Shown here: positions 32,401-43,041 of the stretch, in pieces
Position numbering within the stretch: position 1 is the first letter of the stretch
Layout of the letters: each line of letters starts with the position of its first letter
Origin: Tupaia tana
Taxonomy: Eukaryota > Chordata > Mammalia > Scandentia > Tupaiidae
Assembly (NCBI GenBank): GCA_026018925.1
Contig: JAKSZU010000008.1
Location: forward strand, 5,384,415 to 5,448,414
Reading direction: 5' to 3'
DNA: 64,000 nt
The notes under the pieces: model-generated
What the model was told of the DNA's origin: nothing
The model's input: the letters and a program-made list of their open reading frames with translations, nothing else
The model's database searches: none
Position numbers and translations under genes: made by a program

Positions 32401-34845
32401 TTTTCGGGTAACTGTTATGGTTGGAGTTAGCGTCAGGGCCAGGTTAGGGTTGGGGTTGAGCTTAAGGTGTCCGCCTAGGGGTTAGGGTTAGGTCTATGGG
32501 TTTCATTTAGGCTTCAGGTTAGGTTAGATTGAACTTAGTTTGAGGGAGTAAGTTTTGGGCTACTGTTAGTTTTTCGGTTCAGTGTTACCGTTGGAGATAG
32601 CGTCAGGGTCAGGTTAGGGTTGGGGGTTGAGCTTCAGGTGTCCGCCTAGGGTTAGAGTTTAGGTGTATGGTTTGATTTAGGCTTCAGGTTAGGTTAGGTT
32701 TGAACTTAGTTTGAGTGAGTATGTTTAGGGCTACTGTTAGTTTTCGGGTAACTGTTATGGTTGGAGTTAGCGTCAGGGCCATTTTAGGGTGTGGGTTGAT
32801 CTTAAGGTGTCCGCCAAGGGTTAGGGTTAGGTCTATGGTTTGAGTTAGGCTTAAGGTTAGGTTAGGTTTGAACTTAGTTTGAGGGAGTAAGTATAGGGCT
32901 ACTGTTAGTTTTTCGGTTCAGTGTTACGGTTGGAGAGAGTGTCAGGGTCAGGTTAGGGTTGGGGTTGAGCTTCATGTGTCCGCCTAGGGTTAGGGTTAGG
33001 TCTATGGTTTGAGTTAGGCTTCAGGATAGGTTAGGTTTGAACTTAGTTTGAGGGAGTAAGTTTAGGGCTACTGTTAGTTTTCGGATCAGTGTTACGGATG
33101 GAGATAGCGTCAGGGTCAGGTTAGGGTTGGGGTTGAGCATCAGGTGTCCTTCTAGGGTTAGGGTTAGGTCTATGGTTTGAGTTAGGCTTCAGGTTAGGTT
33201 AGGTTTGAACTTAGTTTGAGGGAGTAAGTTTAGGGCTACTGTTAGTTTTCGGGTAACTGTTATGGTTGGAGTTAGCGTCAGGAGCCATTTTAGGACTGGG
33301 GTTGAGCTTAAGGTGTCCGCCTAGGGTTAGGGTTAGGTCTATGGTTTGAGTTAGGCTTCAGGTTAGGTTAGGTTTGAAATTAGTTTTGAGGGAGTAAGTT
33401 TAGGGCTAATGTTAGTTTTCTGTTCAGTGTTACAGTTGGAGTTAGCGTAAGGGTCAGGTTAGGGTTGGGGTTGAGCTTCAGGTGTCCGCCTAGGGTTAGG
33501 GTGTAGGTCTATGGTTTCATTTATGCTTTCATGTTAGGTTAGGATTGAATCTTAGTTTGAGGGGAGTAAGTTTAGGGCTACTGTTAGTTTTCGGTTCAGT
33601 GTTACCTTTGAGATAGTGTCAGGGTCAGGTTAGGGGTTGGGGTTGAGCTTCAGGTGTCCGCCTAGGGTTAGGGTTAGGTCAATGGTTTGAGTTAGGCTTC
33701 AGGTTAGGTTAGGTTTGAAATTAGTTTGAGGGAGTAAGTTTACGGCTACTGTTAGTTTTTCGGTTCAGTGTTTCTCGGTTGGATTTAGCGTGAGGGTCAG
33801 GTTAGGGTTGGGGGTTGAGCTTAAGGTGTCCGCCTAGGGTTAGGGGTTAGGTGTATGGTTTGATTTAGGGCTTCAGGTTAGGTTAGGTTTGAACTTAGTT
33901 TGATGGAGTAAGTTTAGGGCTTACTGTTTGTTTTCGGGTAACTGTTTACGGTTGGAGTTAGCGTCAGGTCCAGGGTTAGGGTATGCATTGAGCTAATGGT
34001 GTCCTCCTAGGGTTAGGGTTAGGTGTATGTTTTGATTTAATCTTCAGGTTAGGTTAGGTTTGAAGTTAGTTTGAGGGAGTAAGTTTAGGGCAACTGTTAG
34101 TTTTCGGTTAACTGTTACAGTTGGAGTAAGCGGTGAGTGTCTGGTTAGGGTAGGGATTGAGACTCAAGGTTTCCGCCTAGGGTTAGGGTTAGGTGTATGA
34201 TTTGATTAAGCTTCAGGTTAGGTTAGGTTTGAACTTAGTTTGAGGGAGAGTCAGTTTAGGGCTACTGTTAGTTTTCGGTTAAATGTTACGGTTGGAGTAA
34301 AGCGTCAGGGTAAGGTTAGGGTGGGGGTTAAGCATAAGGTGTCCGCCTAGGATTAGGGTTAGGTCTATGGTTTCATTTAGGCTTCAGGTTAGGTTAGGAT
34401 TGAAACTTAGTTTGAGGGAGTTAAGTTTAGGGCTACTGTTAGTTTTCGGTTCAATGTTACGGTTGGATTTAGCCTCAAAGTCAGGTTAGGGTTGGGGTTA
34501 AGCTTAAGGTTTCCCCCTAGGGTTAGGGTTAGGTCCTATTGTTTGAGTTAGGCTTCAGGTTAGGGTTAGGTTTGAACTTAGTTTGAGGGAGTAAGTTTTA
34601 GGGCTACTGTTAGGTTTGTCGGTTCAGTGTTACGGTTGGAGGTTAGCGTGAGGGTCAGGGTTAGGGTTGTGGGGTTGGGCTTAAGGTGTCCACCTAGGGT
34701 TAGGGGTTAGGTCTATGCTTTGAGTTAGGCAGGTTAGGTTAGGTTTGAGCTTTAGTTTGGAGGGAGTAAGTTTAGGGTGACTTTTAGTTTTTCTGGGTAA
34801 CTGTTATGGATTGGAGTTAGCGTCAGGGCCAGGTTAGGGTTGGGG
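23438..34845 (+). repeat. Tandem satellite, about 168-170 bp monomer, TTAGGG-like
   Basis: About 11.4 kb, roughly 67 copies. Landmarks in each monomer: 'aggtgtccgcctagggttag', 'ggcttcaggttaggttaggt', 'gaacttagtttgagggagta', 'tttagggctactgttag', 'ggttggagttagcg'. Spacing of the first landmark is 170, 168 and 169 bp in the first copies. TTAGG/TTAGGG words occur many times per monomer, so it may have arisen from telomere-like sequence. Sub-types alternate ('ggttcagtgttacgg' against 'gggtaactgttatgg'). Many copies differ by single extra or missing bases. It ends at the assembly gap. Frames crossing it are repeat artefacts. Confidence 0.97.
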
Positions 34846-34945
34846 NNNNNNNNNNNNNNNNNNNNNNNNNNNNNNNNNNNNNNNNNNNNNNNNNNNNNNN
34901 NNNNNNNNNNNNNNNNNNNNNNNNNNNNNNNNNNNNNNNNNNNNN
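34846..34945. other. Assembly gap, 100 N
   Basis: Exactly 100 N, a conventional size for a gap of unknown length. The satellite stops here and unrelated sequence follows, so the true array may be much longer. Confidence 0.98.
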
Positions 34946-36539
34946 TAACTTGGTTTCTTTTTCTGGAACCCTAACCGTAGCGAGGAAAGGTGAAAGTTCT
35001 CAGGACAACTGACAGTGTACACCAGCCCTGTTCTCTAGTGCATCCTGAAGGCCCTGGGATCTGAAGCCAACCCCGACCACCTGTCTAGGTGTCAGAATGG
35101 ACTTCTCTTTCTTTCCTTCAGATTTTTCTCTCATCTTCTGGAAGGGGAGTGTTCCCCCTCAGGACACTGTCAGTCCCTGTGACTGATGACCTTGAGTGAC
35201 ATAGTCCTAGAAATGCCACATCATACTGAAGAGAGACTGCTCTTTCTCTCTTTCCTCCTACTCTACGGGATCCCTAAGAATTAAAAAAATCCAAAAAGGC
35301 TTTACAAACTATTCCTTCATGTACTTGAATTTTGGTGATACATTTTATAGTTCATAAACTGGACCCAAAAGGGTATATTAATGCTTTAGACCCAAAAGCT
35401 GATTCTGTGCACCATGCCTTAGAATTCTCAGGGACAGATGTGAGATCCATTTTTCATGTCCCCTTCAAGATTTGGCCATCCAACTCCAAGCACATCTCAG
35501 CCTAGCTCCACACTGGGGAAAATCTCAGAGGAGCTCTTAGAGGGGCCCTGACTGCGGCCACCGCACAGCAGTTCTTGGTTTTCAGAGCTGCCTTATGAAT
35601 GAAGGTTATTGAGGACGACAAACCCATCTCAATAAGCCAAATACAGGCATGGATGATAACATTTATGATCATCTAGCTGAGTAGGTTATAAAAATGGGGA
35701 CTGGGAACAAATTGAAGCCCTTCATCAACATAAGCCCTTACGTAGAGATGATTGGAAGCTGACCAAGATTACACTAATAAAGGAAATGTTGACAGAGTCC
35801 TTATAATCGTGAGCTCTACTTCTCCCTCATTCCAGCTAGATTCCTCGCCCTCCCTGATGAAAGTCCTCTCAGATGAGATTCCAAACCCCGACTGCTTCCA
35901 GGGAAATAGGATAAGAGCTTTGGCAGCAAGCTCTAACCTCCTTTTCCCTGAGGGAAAAATCTGAAAAAAGCAGTCCATATTCATCTTCTAGGAGCCCACA
36001 GTGACTGGTAAGCTGGTGAGACACAGAACAAAACGTGTAGCTGATTCAGGTCAGGATGCTGCCTGTGTGCTCTCCCAGGCCGTCCGAGACGACAGGCCAA
36101 CTGTACCCATAGTCAAACAAGCAAAACGAGGAGAACGAAGAGCTGCCTTTTTCTCCCTTTCGTAGATGGCTAATGTATCCTGAACTGCATGGAGGGAACG
36201 GACTCCCCTGGGCTGTGTTGAGATGTTGAGACTCCTTCGATCCTCACACACTCAGAAAGAAATGTCTGGCTTTCACTTACGTGTGGGCCTGGCCACAATG
36301 TACATTAGCAGATGGGGAAGCCTGCTCACCAGAGGGAAAAATTAATTTTAGTACTATTTCATAGATCTCTTTTGTTGTAGATTGGGAAAATACTCAAATT
36401 TGCCATATGTCCGAGTTTTCTTTGCCCTTAGAGAAATCCCCTTGCTTATGAAAGACTGTCTACATCTTCCCAGCCCCACCTTGCGAGAGCTCATTTAAGG
36501 TAACCCCTAAAAGAACTGATACCCTCACATTCACGATTC
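34946..36539. other. Unrecognised stretch, possibly leader/LTR of a decayed ERV
   Basis: No satellite, SINE or exon. As it precedes a possible gag start (36540) it may include LTR or leader of that element, but I see no defined LTR ends or primer site. Confidence 0.3.
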
Positions 36540-36660
36540 CATGGGAAATACCAACTCCAATACACCTTCTGAGGTCCCTTCAAAGAGTTCTCCTTGTCTT
36601 CTATATTCAGAATCTACCCCCAAGAAAGAAAATAACCCCTTATTCATCTATCCTCTGCTT
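36540..36660 (+). pseudogene. Possible gag start of a class I ERV
   Basis: An ATG opens a frame beginning MGNTNSNTPSEVPSKSSP and running about 40 codons to the SINE at 36661. A Met-Gly-Asn start with a short polar stretch is usual in class I ERV Gags (myristoylation). The rest of gag is absent: SINEs and microsatellite lie between this and the protease piece. Homology is inferred from the N-terminal style and the protease downstream. Confidence 0.4.
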
Positions 36661-36864
36661 AGTCGCCCACAGTTTTGAGTTCTGGACCCAGAGGCTTAAA
36701 ACTCACACTGGACGCATGGGCATGCATGCCCAAAATCCCAGGAGGAGAATGGAGAAGAAGAAAACGTGGTGTGGCCATCCCCCCAGGGAGTGATTTCTCA
36801 CTTTCCCTCTCACTGTCCTTCTCTGTATCTCTGGTAAGCACCAAAGTTCTATAGCAAAAACATT

Positions 36865-36866
<2 letters not shown>
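36661..36866 (+). repeat. SINE-A, 5' truncated
   Basis: From 'cccacagttttgagttctgg' through 'ggaggagaatggagaagaag' to 'ttctatagcaaaaacattta'. Confidence 0.8.
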
Positions 36867-36908
<42 letters not shown>

Positions 36909-36953
36909 CACATACACACACACACATATATATGTATATATATATATATAAAT
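36867..36953 (+). repeat. (CA)n/(TA)n microsatellite
   Basis: CA array, then mixed TATATA/CATACA, then a TA run, at the A-tail of the SINE before it. Confidence 0.95.
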
Positions 36954-37011
36954 TTTCTGATGATCCTGACAAAACTTGTCCCAAGCTGTCATAGAAAGAT
37001 ATAATGTTAAT

Positions 37012-37247
37012 TTTTTGAGAGATTTTTGCCATAGGCCATATGCATTCACAGAGACAGAAAGTGAGAAATCACTCCCCCCACAGGGGGGATGGCCACACTT
37101 CAGTCCCTTCTCCTTTCTCCTCTCAGAATTTTGGGCATGCATGCACATGTGCCCAGTGTGAGTTTCAAGCCTCCAGGTCTGGGACTCAAACCATGGTCAT
37201 CCATGTGGGAGTCCAGCATCTTAATCCCTACACCACCTTCTGGCCCT
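37012..37247 (-). repeat. SINE-A
   Basis: Antisense order 'gagatttttgccataggcca', a short CT-run region, 'ggatggccacacttcagtcc', and a head ending 'caccaccttctggccc'. Older than the neighbour at 37261. Confidence 0.8.
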
Positions 37248-37260
37248 GGAATGTCAATTC

Positions 37261-37527
37261 CTTTTTTTTTTTTTCTTTTTTTGGGAGAGGTTTTTGCTAT
37301 AGGGCACGTGCACTCGCCAGACAGACAGAGACAGACAGAAAGTGAGAAATCACCCCCCAGAGGGGATGGCCACACCGCAATCCCTTCTCCTCCATTCTCC
37401 TCTTGGGATCTTGGGCACGCACGCACACGCGCCTGGCGTGAGTTTTAAGCCACCGGGTCCGGGACGCGAAACACGGTCGACTACGTGAGAGTCCAGCGAC
37501 ATAGCCATTATGCTAACTGCTGGTCCC
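37261..37527 (-). repeat. SINE-A, young, with target duplication
   Basis: T-run, 'tttttgctatagggcacgtg', and a head ending 'gctaactgctggtcc'. 'ggaatgtcaattc' flanks it at 37248-37260 and 37527-37539. Confidence 0.92.
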
Positions 37528-37787
37528 GGAATGTCAATTCTTAATCAGACTTCATTAGATGCTGCCAGTTTTCAGACACTACGCATCAGGCTTGGCTTAA
37601 TGATCCTAATTGCACAGAGCCATTCCCTCCTGGAGACTCAGCAGTCCCACAGCAGATCCTCGATGAGCTGATAATGACCCCCTTAGTAATGGAGGAGAAT
37701 GCATTTCATCCCTGTGTGATGGGGAGATTTATGAGAACTAGAATTAACCTATTAATTATTCTAAATGTCTACCATAGACGGACCACA

Positions 37788-38100
37788 CGGAGCCCCAGGT
37801 GATTCCTGGGGGAGAGGTGGGGGTGTCTGGCTTTCTTTTAGATGCTGGAGCCACCTACTTGACTCTGCCCCTGTCCCGGGACCACGTCCTCAGGCCATGT
37901 AACTCCAGGGAGTGTCGGGAAAGCCCTTGACCTGCTGTTGCTCCCAACCCCTCAGCTGTTCCTGGGATGATTTCCTGTGACTCATTCCTTTTTGAGAATG
38001 CCTGAGAGTCCCACTCCCACTCCTCTCCTATGCAGAGATCTATTAACCCAGTTAGAAATCACAGTCCTGATGGCCCCAGGACAAATGCCTTGCTTGCCCT
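37788..38100 (+). pseudogene. Retroviral protease remnant, class I ERV
   Basis: One frame has the active-site-like FLLDAGATYL (DAG where DTG is usual) preceded by a Gln-Val-Ile-Pro-Gly-Gly stretch, and ends in a stop near 37930. The C-terminal part lies in a different frame at about 37977-38045, with THSFLRMPESP and LLCRDLL, comparable to THSFL...[10 protein letters not shown] in the provirus at 20.6 kb. So the protease is broken by at least one stop and one frame shift. No RT follows. Confidence 0.65.
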
Positions 38101-38639
38101 CCTCAGAGACTGACATCCTAGTAACCGAGATCAGGGCAGGACGGTCTGTCTCCCTGCCCTGGGTGCCGGTTATCAGGAATGGTTGGGCACGGAGACTGGG
38201 ACTTAGCTTTGCAGGCATTTTCAATGGTGCTCCTGGAGTCCTGCAAATTATTATTTCTGTTTTGAGATACCTGACCTCCATGGACCTTATTTACACTAAG
38301 AAAAGAACTTGGGTGCTTTTCTGAGGCAAATGGGTGATTCTTAATGTTTAATTGACTAAATGATGAGAAACTTGGCCTCCAAAAGGTAATATTCAAGCAA
38401 TAGATTTTTTTTTGTAAAGGTATGGGGAAACAAAGAAAAATTTCATCCGCCTTAACTCACACTTCTCCACTGGCCCAAAGCCTGCCAGGTAACACAGGCT
38501 GATAGGACAAAGGAGCTATGACAAAGGAGCTAAGAGCTTCCTGCCTGCTGCTGGGAGGAGGGGCTGCCGCTTTCCACCTGTTTATCCAGGAGCCCTAGTG
38601 GTTACTCCCCCTAGAGTCAGTCCTTCAGATGAGTCTGGG

Positions 38640-38670
<31 letters not shown>

Positions 38671-38703
38671 CAGTCCCATACAACTTCACAAGCCCTTCTC
38701 ATA
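38101..38703. other. Unrecognised stretch with an A-run
   Basis: No RT or LTR could be identified after the protease remnant. A 25-base A-run lies at about 38640-38665, perhaps the tail of an unrecognised retrocopy. Confidence 0.35.
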
Positions 38704-38926
38704 CTGAACTAGTAGACCATGGTTCAAGTCCCAGATCCGGTGGCTTAAAACTCATGCAGGGTGCATGTGTGTGCATGCCCAAAATCACAAGAGAATGGAG
38801 AAGGAATTGTAGCATGGTCATCACCCCTGGGAAGTGAATTCTCACTTTATATCTCTCTGTCTCTGTCTGTCCCATGAGCACACACGCCCTATGGCAAAAA
38901 TCTCTTAAAAAGAAAAAAAAAAAGTC
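38704..38926 (+). repeat. SINE-A, 5' truncated
   Basis: From 'agtagaccatggttcaagtc' through 'gagaatggagaaggaattg' to 'gccctatggcaaaaatctct' and an A-tail. Confidence 0.8.
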
Positions 38927-40853
38927 TGACTTGGTTAGTTGTGTGTTTTGGTTTGTTTGTATTTGTTTTTCTGACATCTGGATAAACATAGAGCTGGGCT
39001 TCAACATGTTTCTCTGGGTTTTGAGCAGATACTGAGCAGGAGCAGCTCAAGACCTACAATTATAGAGTTAAAATGTGGAAATCCTCGGCTCTGCAAGATT
39101 CCCCTCTGCTTGCTGAAGGGGATTCGAGTTTGCTTAAAATTTTTGTTTGTTTTCTAACAGAGCCGGGGTAAATGATAAACATGTAAGGGTTAACCTCTGC
39201 AATTTCTTTACAAAGAGGCCAAGAAAAAAAGTATAAACAACCTTGCAAAATATTGTGAGGTCTGTTGTTTGCACGTGGGTGTATGCACATGTCATGTATG
39301 TTGCGTGCTTCCGTGGTAAACAGCCCTAAGGCATTCCATTCAATTTGGCTTATAAATAAGAGCACTCACGAATTAATCTAAAGGCTTTTCAAGTTTACGT
39401 GACTTAAGTAAATCTTTGACTTATAAGCTGGTTTTAAATATGGAAAAAGAAAAGACTTAGTAAGTGCAGCTCTTCACAGTTCCCAACATGTATTTTGTCC
39501 AAGGTTTCATTGGTCAGGCAACATCATATTTGTCTTAATGTGGCTGGTTTGATGAAACAGCTGCTATTTATGTGTTGCATGTTACATTGTGAAACATTAA
39601 CAGGGAAATGAATCAATGTTTTCACAAGTAATCAAGACATAAAGGTTAAAGAAGATTTTAAGTGTTCGTAAAGGGGTATGTACAGGTAAAGTGTTCAGAT
39701 GATTTGGGATCTTAAAGTTGTACTTAACTGAAATGATAAGCACTCATAAAATATCAAGTCATCTTTAAATCAGCTGACATGTTTGATTAACACAACGTTT
39801 AAATATTTTCTACTGTCAGCCTTTAAATTTCAAGGAGTAAAAGATATTGGCTCTATTAATAAGATTGTTGTGTTACACCGGGAAATTTGCTAAACAGTGC
39901 TTTGTTATTACTGTTTGTAAAACACGTGTCTGAAGCTGTTGGTTTGTGCTGAAAGCTAAGGTTACTGAGAGTGAGAAATTCTGGTTCTGCATACCAGGTT
40001 ACAAGCTGAATGAGTCCTCCAGGAGGTACCAGATTCCCCAGCGTGGGGAAGAAAGAGAGCCTCAGAAAGCCTCTCGAAGGCCCTCTCACGAAACTCGCCT
40101 GCTCTCCAGGCCAGAGCACTCCAGCTGCCCTTGAGAGCTTGCTTACCAAGCAGCAAAAGGTCAATCTAGACTGGCTAGCCGCCTCTGCATGGCACGACAC
40201 TCAGACTGCTCTATAGCGGGGGTTCTAGAATTGGCTTTGGAGGTCCTCTGCATGGAAGTCGGCTGAGAACTCCTGTCTGGGAACTGGTGGGGCAGAAGTC
40301 AGGCACGGAGTTGGTCGGGGCTAAGGCCAGAGCTCCTGGCTGCTTCTCCCTTCCTGCCTTTCAGCACTCCCCTGTCTGCTTTTCAATTAAACTTCTTAAA
40401 AAAAAAAAAAAAGGCATAATAACAAATATAATTAAATAAATCTTTCTAATTTTTTTTTTAAATTAAGGTGTTATTTATCTTTTTTCACTGTGATTCTTTC
40501 AAGAGTATACGTTAGGTTTTCCCAAAAGTTGAATGGCATCTGATAAAGTGAGAAACTGAACAGAGAAGGAGCCATGAGCACACACCCCGCCTCCCAGAGA
40601 GCTAGGGTACGGGGGATTTGCAAATGTACGAAATAATGCCACTCTTCCTACTAAGGTTCCTTTGAAAACTATGCCAACCTTTCATTAAAAGTATGCTTAT
40701 TGTGTTACAAATCCTGTCCCTTGGGACACACCCTGCGGCCGCACTCTCGGGACCTGGGACAGGTTTAGCACTCACACCTCCTGGCCTAGCCCCAGTGGAC
40801 ACGAGAGGACCAGGAGGGTCAGCAAAAAGCAAGAGCTTAAACAATGACTGTGT
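38927..40853. other. Unique-looking sequence; A-tailed end near 40413
   Basis: No exon or repeat head recognised. 'caattaaacttcttaaaaaa' at about 40385 followed by an A-run looks like a polyadenylated end (40190-40413), perhaps a retrocopy or LTR. Its origin is not recognised. Confidence 0.3.
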
Positions 40854-41148
40854 TGGGAACCAGCAGTTAGCATAATGGCTATGTCGCTGGACTCCCACGT
40901 AGTCGACCGCCGGTTTGCGTCCCGGACCCGGTGGCTTAAAACTCACGCCAGGCGCGTGTGTGTGCGTGCCTAAGATCCCGAGAGGAGAATGGAGGAGAAG
41001 GGATTGCGGTGTGACCATCCCCCCTGGGGGGGGGGTGATTTCTCACTTTCTGTCTCTATGTCTCTCTCTGTCTGTCTGGCGAGCACACACGCCCTATAGC
41101 AAAAAAAAAAAAAAAAAAAAAAACCTCTCCAAAAAAAAAAAAAAAAAC
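40854..41148 (+). repeat. SINE-A, young, with two A-runs
   Basis: Head 'gggaaccagcagttagcata', CpG-rich 'tagtcgaccgccggtttgcg', core, then 'ccctatagc' and an A-run of over 20 before 'cctctcc' and the terminal A-tail. 'gactgtgtt' is repeated on both flanks. Confidence 0.92.
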
Positions 41149-41218
41149 AAAGACTGTGTTCTCCCACCAAAACTCCTCGACAGCTGACAAGGCAGATGCT
41201 TTGTAAAACTTACAAACT

Positions 41219-41405
41219 GGGGGCTGGCAGGTAGCATGGTGGTTAAGGGTGCTAGACGGCCACATGGCTGACGTAGTTCGAGTCCCAGACCTGGTAGCTT
41301 GCTTTCTTTCTCTCTCTCTCTCTCTCTCTCTCACTTTTGCCCTCGCTCTGTCCCTCTCTGATCAAATTAAAATAAACAAATAAATAAAATCATTCTTAAA
41401 AAAAA
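41219..41405 (+). repeat. SINE-B
   Basis: 'ggggctggcaggtagcatgg', box B 'agttcgagtcccag', 'gcttgctttctttctctctc', 'gatcaaattaaaataaac' and an AAATA tail. This is the clearest SINE-B in the window. Confidence 0.9.
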
Positions 41406-42145
41406 TACAATCTGGGCTCCCCCCTTGGTGGTAGTCAGCGGCTCCTTACGGGAGATAAAAAAGCCAATCAGATCTCACAGATGAGAGCAGACCTAGGAAA
41501 ATTCTCAGATAACTTTGAAAAGTGCTACAGTAAATTGGCAATTTACCTTAATATTTGACTTAACTTTAAAAGACAAACAAAAAGACCTAATTTCCTGTGG
41601 CCAGAGACACTTGAGTCACTCAGGGTAACCCTAAAGGCTGGGGGCCCACCAAAGGGCAGGCTCCGGCAAGTCCAGGTCCGATCCGAGCCTGTGCCTGGGA
41701 GAGGCTCTGCTGTGTCGGTGTAGGAAGTCCGGGATGGGAGTGACGCTGCCCGTGACTGGCATCCTCATGTCCGCCACTGAGCCCTCACCCCCAATGAGGA
41801 AGAGATGGTCACTGGAGATGGGAATCCCTTGAGCTCCAAAGGAAGCCTGGACTCCGAGTCCACAATGACTTCCGGAATTGAGGCTCGATGGGACCTGAGA
41901 CGTCTACGAGCCCCAGGACATCCGAAGATCTCACTGGACGAGCCTCAGGTGTCCCTTAAAGTGACAAATGAGAATGTGTTGTGGTTTTTCTAATACTTAA
42001 TTTTGTCTAGATTAGGAATTAAGGTTATTTCTAAAAGTAAATTTCTAAGAACAAAACAAAGAAAAATAATAGTAAACAGAAAATGGAGACATAAAAAGAA
42101 GGTTACAACCGTAAAAATGTATTTCAGTATAAAAACTTAAAAGGA
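41406..42145. other. Unrecognised stretch
   Basis: No repeat or exon recognised. The second half is AT-rich. Confidence 0.35.
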
Positions 42146-42398
42146 GGGAACAGCAGATGGCACAATGGTTACATCACTGGACTCCCACATAGTCAACCGC
42201 AGTTTGAATTCCAGACCCGCTGGCTTAAGATTCATGTCAGGCACATGTGCACATGTGCCCAAAATCCCAAGAGAAGAAGGGATTATGGCATGGCCATCCC
42301 TCCTTGGGGGTGATTTTTCACTTTCTGTCTCTCTGTCTCTCCAGCAAGCACATGCACCATAGAGCAAAATTCCCTTTCTAAATAAATAAATACATAAA
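42146..42398 (+). repeat. SINE-A
   Basis: 'gggaacagcagatggcacaa', 'tagtcaaccgcagtttgaat', 'gaagaagggattatggcatg', then 'atgcaccatagagcaaaatt' and an AAATA tail. Confidence 0.85.
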
Positions 42399-42733
42399 TG
42401 AGAGATTTTAATATAGAAGAAATTTTGCTTGGAAAAGTCTTTGTCTTAGGTCAGATAGCTAAATTATCTCAAATAAAAGAGAAAGAAAAGGGAATAAAAA
42501 TTGAAGGTCTAACACATGTTGTTAAAGGATTGAGTTATGTTAAAAGAGTCTAAGAAGACAATTACAAAGATTAATAAAATTGAGGTTTTTGTTGATAAAT
42601 GTTCTAAAACTGATTATGCTGTTGTAATGCCATCAGTCACAAGTCTGGTCGTTATCGTTAAATACTACACATAGTAAAAACAACTAAACTTGTCTGTTAT
42701 GACCGTTTTCAATTCTGTCATGCACAGTTTTAA
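42399..42733. other. AT-rich stretch without a recognised feature
   Basis: Nothing recognised. Confidence 0.35.
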
Positions 42734-42747
42734 GATTGTTTCCCATT

Positions 42748-43028
42748 GGGATCAGCAGTTAATGTAATGGCTATGTTGCTGAACTCCCATGTAGCCGATC
42801 GCGGTTCTAGTCCTGGACCCAGTGGCTTAAACTCATGCTGGGCACATGTGTGTGAGTGCATGCCCAAGATCCCAAGAGGAGAACAGAGGAGAAGGGATTG
42901 CAGTGTGGCTATCTCCCCTGGGGGGTGATTTCTCGCTTTCTGTCTCTCTGTCTCTCTTTGTCTTTCTGGCGAGCACATGTGCCCTATAGCAAAAAACTCT
43001 CCGAAAAAAAAAAAAAAAAAAAAAAAAA
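42748..43028 (+). repeat. SINE-A with target duplication
   Basis: Full-length copy from 'gggatcagcagttaatgtaa' to 'ctctccgaaaaaaa'. The flanks share 'agattg(t/c)ttcccat'. Confidence 0.9.
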
Positions 43029-43041
43029 GATTGCTTCCCAT

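Noticed and set aside
23438-34845. True telomere
   Set aside because: The array is not perfect TTAGGG; it has a period of 168-170 bp and is followed by a gap and other sequence.
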